Shown here: piece by piece, positions 10,551-21,747 of the stretch
Position numbering within the stretch: the stretch's first letter is position 1
Layout: each line of letters opens with the position of its first letter
Source: Mikania micrantha
Lineage: Eukaryota; Streptophyta; Magnoliopsida; Asterales; Asteraceae
Assembly (NCBI GenBank): GCA_009363875.1
Contig: CM018697.1
Coordinates: 54,701,484-54,765,483, forward strand
Direction of reading: 5' to 3'
DNA length: 64,000 bases
Translations under genes and position numbers: made by a program
The notes under the pieces: model-generated
What the model saw: the letters and a program-made list of their open reading frames with translations, nothing else
Told to the model about the DNA's origin: nothing
Databases searched by the model: none

Positions 10551-11379
10551 GTCCCCAAATTTAAGCGTCATTGTCGGGTACTACTTTTTCTTTGTATAGG
10601 TGGAGATGCTTTGATATCTTGTGTTTCTCATGTTCTCGGGTTTATGCGTAGTTGTGTTTAGAGTTTCATCGAGTCTTTTTGATGTGATACGGATTCGTTT
10701 TCAGTCTTTCAACCATACAATCCAAAATGTTTGTGTTTCCTCAATAAGGTGTGTTTCTCTGAAATTTAGCTATTCTCATTGAGCCTAAGCGTTGTGTATA
10801 TTTAAGGAATGAGCAGAGTCGGCCCGACTGCATATGGTGATCCAATAATCATCGGATCCGCTGGAAGTGTTTGGTAGCTTGGCATCTAAATCCATAGCTG
10901 TTTGTGTACACTCCCATCGTGGTATCTCGAGTTGTTCCTACAACTTCATGGTTCTTAACGTTCGCTATTATTCTTATGCTCGCGAGTTATTTATTGTTCA
11001 AGGAATCTCTCATTCCTCCCCTTGTTGAAATGGATCCATATATTATCCGGTAGGACAACATTGATGAACCTAATTGTGAGTGTTCGTTTCCCCAGTAATG
11101 AGATTTATGAACAAATCTCTGCTATTCCAGAGAATGACATGAAGGGGGTTCTATTGGATCAGATGACTTCATTCTTATCAAGGGTAAAACATCCCATCTG
11201 TTGATACCGTTGACACTATTAGTGTCCCTTGACTTGAATTTCATGGTTTGTGTTTGTTCCCTAATAGTAAGTGAACATTAGGTTCATGTCATTTAGTGTA
11301 TGAGATATTCGAGCATTGCCCCAAATGTGAATAAGTTTTAAACCAACTCTAAAGAGGCAAGTGATAACCTATGTTAGTA
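10551..11379 (-). pseudogene. Degenerate integrase/chromodomain remnant of G
   Basis: There is no open frame, but short blocks align with the pol of B. The stretch at about 10655-10720 (GAGTTTCATCGAGTC) matches the chromodomain-end segment of B near 34710-34730. The stretch at about 10855-10945 (TCCGCTGGAAGTGTTTGG, then AAATCCATAGCT) matches the integrase segment of B at about 35648-35720. Large deletions removed protease, RT and RNase H. The call rests on local nucleotide resemblance. Confidence 0.55.
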
Positions 11380-12346
11380 TTAAGTAATACAATTGCAAAG
11401 ATTGTATATAGTAAGCATACCAGTGTTCGTGTCAGTGTCCTGATGGGCAGCAGCCGCCCCTATCTGAAATGCTCGTCCCCTCGGTGCTTGCCATCTCGGT
11501 AGCACCCTCTTTGGACAGTCTTTTGCATAATGTCCTGGTTCCCCGCAGGTGTAGCAGGAAATGCGATCGTTTTGTACAGCGGTCTGTGCCACTGCTTGGT
11601 TTGCCCTGCGTTGTGTTGCTTGATTCTTGCAGAATTTGGCCCAATGGCCCATTTTTCCACAATAAGTGCAATCCCTGCACCCTGTGTCAGGTTCATGATT
11701 ATAGTTGCACTTATTGCAGAATGGAGCCGTGACAGAGTAAGACTTGTAGGTCAGTTGTGGTTGTGTGGGCACTGCTTGTTTGGTGGTGGTAGTCGTTGCA
11801 AAATTTTTAGCAACCCTTCGTTTCTTGGTGGAGGTTGTTCTAGATTCTCAATAGTTCCAGATTCTCTCTTGAGTACACCAGAGGCAACCATCACTTCAGT
11901 CAGGGTAGCTGACAGTGTGACAGCCAACTCCAGAGTGGTTGGGTGTGCAGAAATCACATGCCCTTGAATGCAAGGCGGTAGTCCACCGACATACCGTTCA
12001 ATCCTCTTCTCTAGTGTGGGCACGATATCCGGTGCCAGTGTTGCTAGTTCATGAAATCTGGTGGTAAATGCTAGATGTTCAGTTCCCACCATCACGTGGT
12101 TCAGAAGTTCTGTTTCTACTTTCTTTAGCTCATTCCTCGAGCAGAACTCGCCCCTCAACAGACTTTTGAAATCCTCCAAAGGCATCGCCAAAGCCTCATC
12201 TCTTCCTCTGGTTTGAACCTGGGCATTCCACTAGCTTAATGCTCGTTTCTCAAACGATCCTGCAGCATACCTCACTCTGTGTTGATCAGGACAGCCGCTT
12301 ATGTCGAGGGTGGTCTCCTTTACTCGATCCATTGGATCAAGCCAAC
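11380..12346 (-). pseudogene. Gag of G, C-terminal two thirds (frameshifted)
   Basis: It continues the Gag begun at 26561, beyond the Copia A insertion. The capsid part (about 12191 to 11751, with motifs GEFCSRNE and RIERYVGGLP) is in one frame. The nucleocapsid part (11772 to 11380) is in another, with CTYCGKMGHWAKFC and CYTCGEPGHYAKDC zinc knuckles plus a Cys/His-rich lead-in. Breaks: a frameshift just left of the Copia insertion at about 12315-12325, a stop at about 12230, and a frameshift at about 11760. The knuckles would bind genomic RNA. The end after the last knuckle runs into unrelated sequence where the protease should be. Confidence 0.8.
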
Positions 12347-12351
12347 AGCTC
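12347..12351. repeat. Target-site duplication of Copia A (left copy)
   Basis: AGCTC precedes the 5' LTR and recurs at 26199-26203. Removing the insertion rejoins the Gag reading of element G. Confidence 0.93.
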
Positions 12352-12530
12352 TGTAGATACATGTTTTGTCCCTAGTTCGGTTATGTAAATGGTTATCATG
12401 TAATCATTCAAAGTATTAACGGAAATTGTCTTTATATCTAATTCATCATGTTTATGTTTATTGATTATTGATTATTAATGTTTATCTAAGTGTTTGATTT
12501 GATTATTAAATGTTTGAGTATGAAAACTGC

Positions 12531-12697
12531 TCATTCGGCCGAATGACTCTAGAATGAAGTCATTCGGCGAATGAGAGTTGTATCGAATGTCTAAGTTCAT
12601 AATGAGTCATTCGCCGAATGACTCATTCGAATGACTGCTCATTCGAGCTTAGTCATTCGCCGAATGAGCTGCTTCGGCCACTCATTCGGCCGAATGA
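12531..12697. repeat. Palindrome array in U3 of Copia A 5' LTR
   Basis: At least six palindromic or half-palindromic units occur: TCATTCGGCCGAATGA at 12531 and 12682, TCATTCGGCGAATGA at about 12560, a 21-bp perfect palindrome centred on ATTCGCCGAAT at 12604-12624, TCATTCGAATGA next to it, and ATTCGCCGAATGAG at about 12655. The array ends about 8 bp before the TATA box. An identical array sits in the 3' LTR (about 25727-25893). Confidence 0.9.
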
Positions 12698-12704
12698 CTA
12701 CAGC

Positions 12705-12714
12705 TTATAAATAG
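12705..12714 (+). promoter_or_regulatory. TATA box of Copia A 5' LTR
   Basis: TTATAAATAG, directly after the palindrome array. The copy in the 3' LTR is at 25901-25910. Confidence 0.8.
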
Positions 12715-13006
12715 AAGTTCAAATCATTTCAAACCAAAAAAACTTTCCCGAGCCCTCCTTCTTCCCTGGCACTCCAGAGTCAAAACCCTTGAAGATTTGA
12801 GCGGTTCTTGTGCCTCCAAGTTCGATTCTCAACCCGTGGTGTTCGATCTTTTGCTTCCAAGTTGTTCCTACAGTCTCGGATCACCACGGTTTCTGTTGGT
12901 TTCGTTTGGAAAACCCTGGAATAGGATTCCGCACTATCCCAGAGGTTAAAGAGTAGTTTCCTATTGGATTCGGATTGTTTCCGAGCTCCCGATCGGTCCA
13001 ACAAAG

Positions 13007-13020
13007 TGGTATCAGAGCTT
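13007..13020 (+). other. Primer-binding site, initiator tRNA-Met (Copia A)
   Basis: TGGTATCAGAGCTT starts three bases after the LTR end and is complementary to the 3' end of plant initiator tRNA-Met. Confidence 0.92.
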
Positions 13021-13604
13021 TGGCTCTTGATTCTACTCGATTTCCATCCAAAACCATCAGATTTGAGTTCCCCAAAACCCTGATTCTCGTAACTTCCAAA
13101 AACCCTAAGTTTCTTGCTTCCAAAGTCACTATTTCATTGAGATTTCAAGTGTTTTTGTGGTTCATTTGATCTAATTTCTTCCCAATTGGTTAATAATCAT
13201 GTCTTGAAGTTCTGTGCAAAATTTGGTGGCTAGATCTGGTCAAAATCGAAAGATATCGCGATTTTTGTTGTCAAAAACCCCAGATCACCGAATGACTCTG
13301 GCGGCCGAATAAGTTCAGCCGAATAGCCTTCCATTCGCCGAATAGCTCTCATTCGGCGAATAGCTCCTTCGCTACTCCCATTCGCCGAATAAGCCTCATT
13401 CTGAATCTTCATTCGGCGAAAGACCCCATTCGCATTGCCATTCGGCGAATAGATCATTCGACTTCTTCATTCGCCGATTGTCATACTCAGCTTGTCATTC
13501 GGCATTTCCACTCATTCGGCCCCCGACATTCTCCAGTTTGTCAGTCATTCGGCCTTTGCTTCTGAAAAATTTTTTAAGTGTTGAATTTCATTTCTTCTGA
13601 TAAA
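13021..13604 (+). other. Untranslated leader of Copia A with palindrome cluster
   Basis: The leader has no convincing ORF. From about 13280 to 13560 it is filled with units of the CATTCGGCGAAT/ATTCGCCGAATAG type, a second cluster of the motif seen in U3. A leader in this position usually holds the packaging signal, so structured palindromes here could act in the RNA. Confidence 0.75.
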
Positions 13605-16523
13605 ATGGAAGATTTAGCACTCATGGCTAATCAAAATCATCGTATTCAGACTCTTTTACTGACAGAAAATGAAACCGGAAACTCAAACAAAGCTCCTAAG
13701 CTTTTGACTTTGGATGATTATCCTCACTGGAAATATAGATTTGAGATTCACATCAATGGAGTGGATACAAATCTGTGGATGATGATTGAAGGAGGATATT
13801 TGAGGCCTTTAAACGAGGATGGAACTCCTATGATGGTTACACGAATGACAGAGCCTCAAAGGAAACTGTATGACTATGAGAAGAAGGCTTACGCTATTTT
13901 GTCACAGTCTATTGCTACAGATATCTTTCATCAATTTAGACAGTTTGCTTCTGCTAAACAACTTTGAGATGCTTTGCAACAAAGATATGAAGGGAATGAT
14001 GCCTTAAAGAGCATTAAGTCTAAAGCTTTAAGGAAAGAGTTCAACAGCTTTATGTTTGTGGGAAATGAGTCCCTTGATGAGTTGATTGCAAGATTTTATC
14101 ATCTGTTGAGTGAGCTGTTCAACCACGAGGTCAAGACCACAACTCAAGAGAAGATTCAATGCTTGGCAGATGCACTACCTCCAAAGTGGGAGTCCTTTTT
14201 GATGGTCCTTAAACAAAATCAGATGATGACTCATATGGACATAAACGATTTCATTCAGAAGTTGAAGGAACAGGAGATTGAGAACAAGTGGAAGGCCAAG
14301 AGGGTGGTTCAAGTTCAAGATCCTTCTTTATACTATTCTACACCCACAGTTGATAAGTCTACAACTCATGCTCCTCTAAAAACTGCCTTTGTGTCTAAAG
14401 CTTCTGAAGCCACATCTGCACCTCAGATGCATTTTAGTTCATCTTCTTCTTCTGGCTCACAACAAGAGCCTCATCAACCTACTGCAAGTCTGAAGACAGA
14501 GAACTTTGATAAAGTCACAGTTGAGATTGCTAAAGAGCACATGGGTCTTCTGTCAACATTGGTTAGTTCATATGATGGATTGATTGCTGGTCAGATCGGC
14601 AATCCATATTTGACCAATGATGACTACTCTCAAATTGATCCTGATGATATGGAAAGAATTGACATCATGTGGGCATTGGCTAGTGCAGTCAGAAGAGCTA
14701 AGGAGTTTGTGAAGAGGACAGGAAAAGACATAAATCTAAACAAGGAGTCTAAGTTTGGATTTGATATGGCTTCTGTTACATGCTACAATTGCGGTGAGAA
14801 AGGACACTTTGCCAGACAATGTAAACAGCCGAAGAAAGCTGGAAACAAAAATCCATTTCAGCATCAGAAGTCTGCTCCTGCTAATTCTGAAAGGCGATTA
14901 GTTCCTATTGATTCTCCTACAACAGCTGGATCTTCATCTTCTGGTAGTAAAGCCTTGATGGTTCAACAAGATGAAGGGGTAAATTGGGACTTCAGATTCA
15001 ATGCTGACAAGGATGATCAAGAAAAAGCATGTGTGGCAGAGATTCAGATTTCTGATGACATTGTTGAAGAAAGCTGTCAGGGAAATGTGTTGGTGACTGA
15101 TGACAAAGCATCAAGTTCAGACTCAGAAAGTTTGACAGATTCTGACACTCAAGAATCTGATGGAGAAGCTGATGACTCTTCAACTCAATTTGCTTTGATG
15201 GCAAACTCTTATGCTTCTACTGATTCTTCTGAGCAGGTATACACTGATTGTTCATCTTCTAAATCTGATTGTTTCAATTGTGTTGATCTTAGAAGCAAGG
15301 TCCTTGCTTACCAGAAGCACAACAGTGATCTTATGACCGATCTCGACCTGTGCATTGAAGCAAACAAAGTTTTAAAATCTAATGAAAAAGATTTTCAAAA
15401 TAAAATTGATCTTTTAAATAGACAACTGCATGAGGCCGAGATCGCTGTTCTGAACAAGCAAGATGCTATTACTTCTTATCTCAATACCATAAATGAGATT
15501 AAGAAGAAATTAGCATTAGTTGAGTGTGATTATGAGACTTTGGGACAGAAGCTCAAGAGCTATGAGAGCTCCTCTTATATCATTGAGCATATGATCAGTA
15601 GGGGTACTGATCAGGGGAAGGAAAAGGTTAATTATCAAAAATGTCCTCCACCAATCCTAAATGCCTTTGTCAACACTCCAAATGACAAAGACGTAAAGGA
15701 CTTTCAAGTTACTACTCCATTAGTAGTTGATCCAGTTAGTCTGAGTGAAAATCAGAGTTCATCTCAAATTAAGGATTCAAGGGTGGATGGAATCGTGGAA
15801 GATTGGGTTTCTGATTCCGAGGATGAATCAGAGTATTCATCAAAGCAGAGTACTCCTCGGAATCAAATTACTAGTGTCATGAAAGGTGACCCAATCTCCA
15901 AATCAAAGATTTACAAGGAACTATGCTTTGTTAAAGCTTCACAGGAGTCTGAAGCTAATTGTGCTACCAAATCAGCTCAGTTTGGTAACAAAGGAAGGAA
16001 GGGTTTGGGTTTCGAGCAAGATTGTCAAAAATCAAATGTTTTTAAATCAACTAAAAAGTCATTTTCTGATTTAAAACACTTTCATAAAAAAGGTGTTAAA
16101 GTCTGTTTTGAGTGTGGTGAACCAGGGCACATTGTGAGATTTTGCCCTCAGTTGATCAGACCTAAGGTTGTCCCTTTCATAACCTTAAAGTCTGCTTTAC
16201 CAAAACCTAGCAAATCTGTGTCTAAATCTTTTCAGTCAAAATCTTCATTTCACACTCAGCCTAAGGATTCAGACAAGGGTAAGGGAAAGTTGGAAACATT
16301 GGTTGTTCCAAATGAGGTTAAAGTCAATCAATCAAAACAATCATCCATTTATCTGAAAACCTCTTTTGACAAAAAGGCAATTTGGAAAGTTAAGTCATCT
16401 GAGGTGTCTGTTCCACAAATTTCAGATAAACCTATTCCTAAGGGAAAATGGATCGATGTTTGGATCCGAGACTCAATGGGTCAACCCAAGACCGTAAAGG
16501 CTTGGGTTCCCAATGTAAACTGA
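13605..16523 (+). CDS. Gag of Copia A (one internal stop)
   Basis: The reading starts at ATG 13605 (the open frame extends upstream to a GTG at 13578). A TGA at 13965-13967 interrupts codon 121, in a context where related Gags have tryptophan before DAL; the frame then continues to TGA at 16521. Total about 970 codons. Features: a UBN2-like Gag capsid region around residues 40-230, zinc knuckle CYNCGEKGHFARQC at about residue 393, an acidic Ser-rich stretch (about 500-560), a coiled coil (about 570-680) and a second knuckle CFECGEPGHIVRFC at about 834. The protein forms the particle and binds RNA. Its unusual length fits SIRE-type Gag. The nonsense codon probably makes this copy dependent on others. 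Confidence 0.9.
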
Positions 16524-16536
16524 TAGTCTCTTTATT

Positions 16537-17931
16537 GTGCAGGTTGCCCCAAAAGCTGGAGTAAACAGCAATTGGATCGTTGATAGTGGGGCTTCCAGAC
16601 ACATGACTGGTGATATTTCTTTACTCACCAATGTGAACTCAGTTCGAGGTGGCTATGTAGCTTTTGCTGGAGACAAGGGTGGTTTTATTACAGGAGAGGG
16701 AATCTTGACAAATGGACAGGTTTCGTTCGATAATGTCAGATATGTCAAACAGTTGGAAAACAACCTCCTGTCAGTCTCTCAGATTTGTGACAAAGAGTAC
16801 AAGGTTCTGTTTGATGACTCAAAGTGTTATATTCTCAAGCAAGGTGTGCAGATACCTGAAGATTGGATTTTAATGTCTGCTCCAAGAAAACAAGACTTGT
16901 ATGTTCTCAATATGGCTACAGCTTCAACTACATCCTCCACAGCCTCATGTTTTATGACAAAGGCAACTGAAAAAGATTCAATCCTTTGGCATAAGAGGAT
17001 GGGCCATTTGAGTTTACGCAAGATGAATCATCTGGTACACAACAGTTTGGTTGAGGGAGTTAGCTTGAAAAATTTTAAGCTGTATGATATCTGTGTTTCA
17101 TGCAAGAAAGGAAAGCAGTCTAAGCAGTCTCATAAGCTGAAAAAGTATCATTCAATCAATGTTCCTCTTGAGCTTCTCCACATGGATTTGTTTGGTCCAG
17201 TAAATCGGAAGAGTATAGCTGGAGATCAATACTGCCTGGTTATCACTGATGAATACTCCAGATACTCTTGGGTCTTCTTTTTGAAAGAGAAATCAGAAAC
17301 GTTTGATTGCATTCAAGTTTTGGTTACCAAACTTGAATCGCTCTATAAGCTCAAGATTCGTCAGTTTCGAACTGATAATGGAACTGAGTTCAAAAATCAC
17401 AACATGGAGAATTTTTGTAATGCAAGAGGCATTGTGCAACAGTTTAGCGCTCCATATGTTCCACAGATGAATGGCGTTGCTGAACGCAAGAATAGGACAT
17501 TGATTGAGGCTGCTAGAACTATGCTTGCTGATTCTTCTCTACCGGTTCAATTCTGGAATGAAGCTGTTGCCAATGCTTGTTACACATTGAACCGGGTCCT
17601 AATTGTGAAGAGACATGGGAAGACTTGCTTTGAACTGCTCCATAACCGAAAGCCAAATCTTAAGTATCTAGAACCATTTGGTGCTCCATGCACTATGCTT
17701 AAGAAACATGAGCAGGGCAAGTTTAATGAAAAGGTGGAAGAAGGGTACTTTCTTGGGTACAACACTCCAAATAAGCGAGTTTACAACATTGCAACTCATA
17801 ATGTGGAGGAGTGGTACCATGTGGATGTTCAAAAATATTCAATGCCCCCACCTGGAAAAGGGCCAGATTGGATGTTTGATTATTCCAGTTTGTTTGACTC
17901 ATTCAATATGCCCCCCCATGTACTCAGATGA
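16537..17931 (+). CDS. Pol of Copia A, part 1: protease and integrase
   Basis: It starts in the +1 frame relative to gag, just after the gag stop; the first sense codons follow TATTGTGCAG (16533-16542). There is no ATG at the start, so expression needs frameshifting, splicing or a subgenomic RNA. The protease active site is VDSGAS (Asp codon 16582). The integrase zinc-binding domain has H-x3-H (LWHKRMGHL) and CVSCKKGK. The catalytic core has D in HMDLFGP, D in RTDNGTEF and E in GVAERKN. A run of seven C at 17911-17917 (six C/T pyrimidines in copy F) shifts the frame, and this part stops at 17931. Confidence 0.9.
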   Translation: MQVAPKAGVNSNWIVDSGASRHMTGDISLLTNVNSVRGGYVAFAGDKGGFITGEGILTNGQVSFDNVRYVKQLENNLLSVSQICDKEYKVLFDDSKCYILKQGVQIPEDWILMSAPRKQDLYVLNMATASTTSSTASCFMTKATEKDSILWHKRMGHLSLRKMNHLVHNSLVEGVSLKNFKLYDICVSCKKGKQSKQSHKLKKYHSINVPLELLHMDLFGPVNRKSIAGDQYCLVITDEYSRYSWVFFLKEKSETFDCIQVLVTKLESLYKLKIRQFRTDNGTEFKNHNMENFCNARGIVQQFSAPYVPQMNGVAERKNRTLIEAARTMLADSSLPVQFWNEAVANACYTLNRVLIVKRHGKTCFELLHNRKPNLKYLEPFGAPCTMLKKHEQGKFNEKVEEGYFLGYNTPNKRVYNIATHNVEEWYHVDVQKYSMPPPGKGPDWMFDYSSLFDSFNMPPHVLR

Positions 17932-19870
17932 AGATGTAGCTGTTCAGATGTTGTATGATGTGCAGAATGCACCCGATGCTACTTTTCCACCTACATGTAC
18001 ATCTGGTCCCTCTACACAGGTAAATGATGACAGCTCAGACACAGATGACAATCCCCCAGCTGCTACTGAACCAGTTGTTGATAATCTTGTACCTGGTCTT
18101 GAGGATTTGACCTTGAATAATTTAGATCCTGAGGTTGAGGTTCCTGCTCATCCTGTTGGAAGAATCAATCGCATTCATCCTCAAGACAACATTATTGGTA
18201 GTCCTTTGGATGGAGTGAAGACTAGAAGTCAGATTTCTTCTGGTGGTCTTGCAGACATTCTTGATTTTGCAGATGTAAGCTTTTGTGCTCATTCCTGCTT
18301 TATATCTCAAGTGGAACCGCGTACCGTCACTGAAGCTCTTAAAGAAGAATCATGGGTAGACGCCATGCAAGAGGAGCTTTTGCAGTTCAAGAAGTTAGGG
18401 GTGTGGCAACTAGTTGATAAACCCAAAGGTGCAAAAGTCATTGGAACTAGATGGGTACTTCGTTGCAAAAAGGATGATCATGGGATAATTGTGAGAAACA
18501 AGGCTCGTCTAGTGGTTCAAGGATTCAGACAGATAGAGGGATTGGATTACAACGAGGTGTTTGCTCCGGTCGCTCGATTAGAAGCCATTCGTATCTTTCT
18601 GGCTTATGCATCCTTCAAAAAGTTCAAGGTTTATCAGATGGATGTAAAGAGCGCGTTCCTTCATGGAGTTATCAGTGAAACTGTGTATGTCAATCAACCT
18701 CCCGGATTTGAAGATCCACTGCATCGTGATAAAGTCTACAAGCTAGACAAAGGTTTGTATGGATTACATCAAGCCCCGAGAGCGTGGTACGAGACACTTT
18801 CCACTCACCTTCTGAACAACGGGTTCAGAAGAGGTGTCATTGACTGCACTTTATTCATCCGTGAGAAGGACAGTGATTTACTCTTGGTACAAGTATATGT
18901 GGATGATATTATCTTTGGATCTACAAATGATGATCTGTGCAAGGAATTCGAGACTGTGATGAAAGAAAAATTTGAAATGAGTTCGATGGGAGAAATGAAG
19001 TTCTTCTTGGGTTTGCAGGTGGATCAGTCTGAGGCAGGGATTTTTATTCATCAAACCAAATACGTTGGTGACATTCTGAGCCGGTTCAGTATGTCTGATG
19101 CAAAGCCTGCTGGTACCCCACTGGCGATTAATCATGGGATTACTCCAGACGAAAAGGGGGAGTTAATTGATGCCACTCTGTACCGGGGAATGATCGGATC
19201 TCTCATGTATCTCACTGCTTCTCGGCCAGACATCATGTTTGCCACTTGCTTGTGTGCACGTTACCAATCCAAACCAAGAGTATCTCACTTGATTGCTGTC
19301 AAAAGGATTATGCGTTATCTGAAGGGTACACCGGAACTTGGCTTATGGTATCCTAATGATGATAAATTTGAACTTACTGCATACAATGATTCAGATTATG
19401 GCGGATGCAAAAGAGATTTCAAGTCAACATCTGCGGGATGTCAGTTCTTTGGAAACCGCTTAGTCACCTGGCAGTGCAAGAAGCAGACGTCGGTGTCTAC
19501 TTCAACCTGTGAAGCTGAATATATTGCTGCTGCTAGTTGCTGTTCTCAAATCATCTGGATTCAACAGCAACTCAGGGACTATGGGTTACATTTTTCTAAC
19601 ACTCCTATCTATGTTGATAACACTGCCGCCATAGCTGTCACTAAAAATCCAGTTCAGCACTCCAAAACCAAACACATCGACATAAAATATCACTTCATAC
19701 GTGATTGTTTTGAGAAGAAATTAATCGATGTTGTTAAAATTCACACCGATCACCAGAAAGCCGATCTGTTTACAAAAGCTTTTGATAAACCCAGACTTTT
19801 ATATCTGTTATCGGCTAATGGTGTTTTTCACAAGGATGAAGTTCAATCTTCATCTGAGTCTAACAAATGA
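17918..19870 (+). CDS. Pol of Copia A, part 2: reverse transcriptase and RNase H
   Basis: It continues pol after the 1-bp insertion at 17911-17917; codons are in the frame of ATG 17918. A Ser/Asp/Pro-rich hinge is followed by the RT: VARLEAIRIFLA, QMDVKSAFLHG, LYGLHQAPRAWY and catalytic YVDD at 18896-18907. RNase H follows with NDSDYGG, TSTCEAEYIAA and the Copia C-terminal signature NPVQHSKTKHIDIKYHF. It ends at TGA 19868. All catalytic residues I can check are present. RT copies genomic RNA to DNA in the particle and RNase H removes the template. Apart from the C-run insertion this half is intact. Confidence 0.92.
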   Translation: MYSDEDVAVQMLYDVQNAPDATFPPTCTSGPSTQVNDDSSDTDDNPPAATEPVVDNLVPGLEDLTLNNLDPEVEVPAHPVGRINRIHPQDNIIGSPLDGVKTRSQISSGGLADILDFADVSFCAHSCFISQVEPRTVTEALKEESWVDAMQEELLQFKKLGVWQLVDKPKGAKVIGTRWVLRCKKDDHGIIVRNKARLVVQGFRQIEGLDYNEVFAPVARLEAIRIFLAYASFKKFKVYQMDVKSAFLHGVISETVYVNQPPGFEDPLHRDKVYKLDKGLYGLHQAPRAWYETLSTHLLNNGFRRGVIDCTLFIREKDSDLLLVQVYVDDIIFGSTNDDLCKEFETVMKEKFEMSSMGEMKFFLGLQVDQSEAGIFIHQTKYVGDILSRFSMSDAKPAGTPLAINHGITPDEKGELIDATLYRGMIGSLMYLTASRPDIMFATCLCARYQSKPRVSHLIAVKRIMRYLKGTPELGLWYPNDDKFELTAYNDSDYGGCKRDFKSTSAGCQFFGNRLVTWQCKKQTSVSTSTCEAEYIAAASCCSQIIWIQQQLRDYGLHFSNTPIYVDNTAAIAVTKNPVQHSKTKHIDIKYHFIRDCFEKKLIDVVKIHTDHQKADLFTKAFDKPRLLYLLSANGVFHKDEVQSSSESNK

Positions 19871-19980
19871 TCATCACTTTAATTAGATAGTTTTATTTAT
19901 TTTTAGTATTTTCATTTTCTATAGTATAGTTGTCTTTTATTAACAAAAACACAAAAAGATTTTCTATTTTTAGGTTTTTA

Positions 19981-19988
19981 GGGGGAGA
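19981..19988 (+). other. Second polypurine-tract-like run after pol
   Basis: TTTTTAGGGGGAGATATAG resembles the terminal polypurine tract of this element (AAGGGGGAGTA at about 25537). It sits about 110 bp after the pol stop, where the 3' LTR begins in Copia elements without an extra ORF. Confidence 0.5.
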
Positions 19989-20356
19989 TATAGAAATTTG
20001 AAAAACCAAAAACAATAGAAAATTTGAAAAACTCAAAAACAATAGAAAAATGAAAATCCAAAAACAATAGAAAAATGAAAAATGAAATAGTCCTGTTTAA
20101 TGACATAACACATTGATTTCATTATGTCATAGAAGCAGAAATGAATGCATGAGCTAAAATCACAAGGAAATAATGATGGGATGTACTGATAGGCTGACTA
20201 TACAAAATAAATAAACAATATATGAGAACTTAGAAAGTTTGATTTGTGGGATCCAATTTATTAAGGCTTTTGAGTGAGAAATGGTTTTTGACTCAAATCA
20301 AGCATACACCTGTCATCATGGAATCAAATGAGTTTTCATTCAAAGAAAAATAAAGG

Positions 20357-20480
20357 CAAGCTGGTATTAAGCTTGAGGAAAATCAAAAACAAGCTGGTAT
20401 TAAGCTTGATAAAGAAAAATTAAAAACAAGCTGGTATTAAGCTTGAAGAAAACCTAATGCAAGCTGGTATTAAGCTTGAG
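20357..20480 (+). repeat. Four-copy tandem repeat in Copia A spacer
   Basis: CAAGCTGGTATTAAGCTTGA recurs at 20357, 20390, 20427 and 20460 (periods 33, 37, 33) with A-rich linkers. Each unit can fold on AAGCT/AAGCTT. Confidence 0.9.
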
Positions 20481-21117
20481 AAAAACTTAAACAAATAAAA
20501 ATAAAGTTCGATTCCATACATGTGCCATATTGCTGGGACGGACCTAGCTGAAGCCATCCATGTGGATAGAACAAGAAAAACACAAAAAGATAATGAATGA
20601 TTGAATCTTATTGAATTCATGATGACTGGTATTAAGATATGCTGAAATGAATTTTGAACTAATTTTGATCTTAATTGATGAAATGAATTGGGGAACTCAA
20701 TCAGAAAATATGAGGGTTCATTTAGTTTGTTTAAGAGTTGAGTATTGTTCAGTTTAAATTTGGACAAATATATCAGTAATCGTGTCAAAATGAAATTGTG
20801 ATTGAAGTGAAGCATTCATTGAAGGTTATATGATGTGATCAGAGATTTGTGTTATCTTATTAATGGGCTTTTCACAAAAATATGTGTTTACTTGTATTTA
20901 TTTGCTTTTAATTTGTGTTTGTACAGTTGTTTAGTTGTCTCAGAAAAATACAAAAAGATTTTCTATTTTCAATTTTGTTTTAGATGATCATTTGTAGATT
21001 CGGATGCCTGTCATATCTGAATCCTGAACCAACTAGACATATCTTCATAATTGGTTAAAAGTTTGGTGCTTAAAATGTCAAATCTTTGAAATTTTGGAGT
21101 TTTGAAAAATCCATTTC

Positions 21118-21440
21118 TCATTCGTACGAATGAAAGGCAGAATGGATTCATTCGGCCGAATGAGAATGAGTCATTCGTCCGAATCAGTTACTCAGAATGA
21201 ACTTCATTCGACGAATGAAAAGTGTCGAATGTCTCATTCGACATTCTCATTCGGCGAATGAATTTCAACGATTGACTCATTCGCCATATTCATTCGGCGA
21301 ATGGAACAGAATCTTCGTGACCTTTCGCCTAGCTCATTCGGCGAATGAGTGCACAGTATATAACTGTGTTTCGGCCGAATGAGGGTCATTCGACCATTTA
21401 CTCTTTCGCGATATCAGAGAAACCCCATTCGGCGAAACAC
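21118..21440. repeat. Palindrome cluster 1 upstream of 3' ORF
   Basis: Repeated units of the type CATTCGGCCGAATGAG, CATTCGGCGAATGAA and CATTCGACGAATGAA, with degenerate half-sites between them. Same motif family as U3 and the leader. Confidence 0.85.
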
Positions 21441-21747
21441 ATACTCAGTCGTCTTTCTTGATTTCTAGTGTCTATTGTTGATCTTGCCACTGATAATCAT
21501 TTTGTACTCATTCTCAGGTATATGGAGATCAAATTTCAACCGATTTCATCCATGAAATCATAATGAACAGATCGACATTTAGGGTTTTAGGGTTTCGATA
21601 TTCGCCCAACGAATAAACTGTCAAGATGGAACTAAAACCCATAATGTCATGAATTAAAATTGCTAATCGGTCATTTCTGAGGCTTGTTCAACAAATTTTT
21701 TGGATAGATTTGAGATTTTGGACAAAAAGGGATTTTGAACTGTCATA

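Larger units (their letters stand above)
12352..13003 (+). repeat. 5' LTR of Copia A
   Basis: It begins TGTAGATACATG and ends GATCGGTCCAACA. U3 carries palindromes of the CATTCGGCGAATG type up to a TATA box at 12705. Downstream, R/U5 contains CTTTCCCGAGCCCTCC. It differs from the 3' LTR at about 12599 (T/G), in an A/C-run length near 12785, and at 12998 (C/G). Confidence 0.95.

Noticed and set aside
16515..16542. A GTAAAC...TGCAG stretch between gag and pol of Copia A that would restore the frame if removed
   Set aside because: At 28 nt it is far shorter than known plant introns. I treat only the acceptor-like 3' end as noteworthy, in combination with a distant donor.
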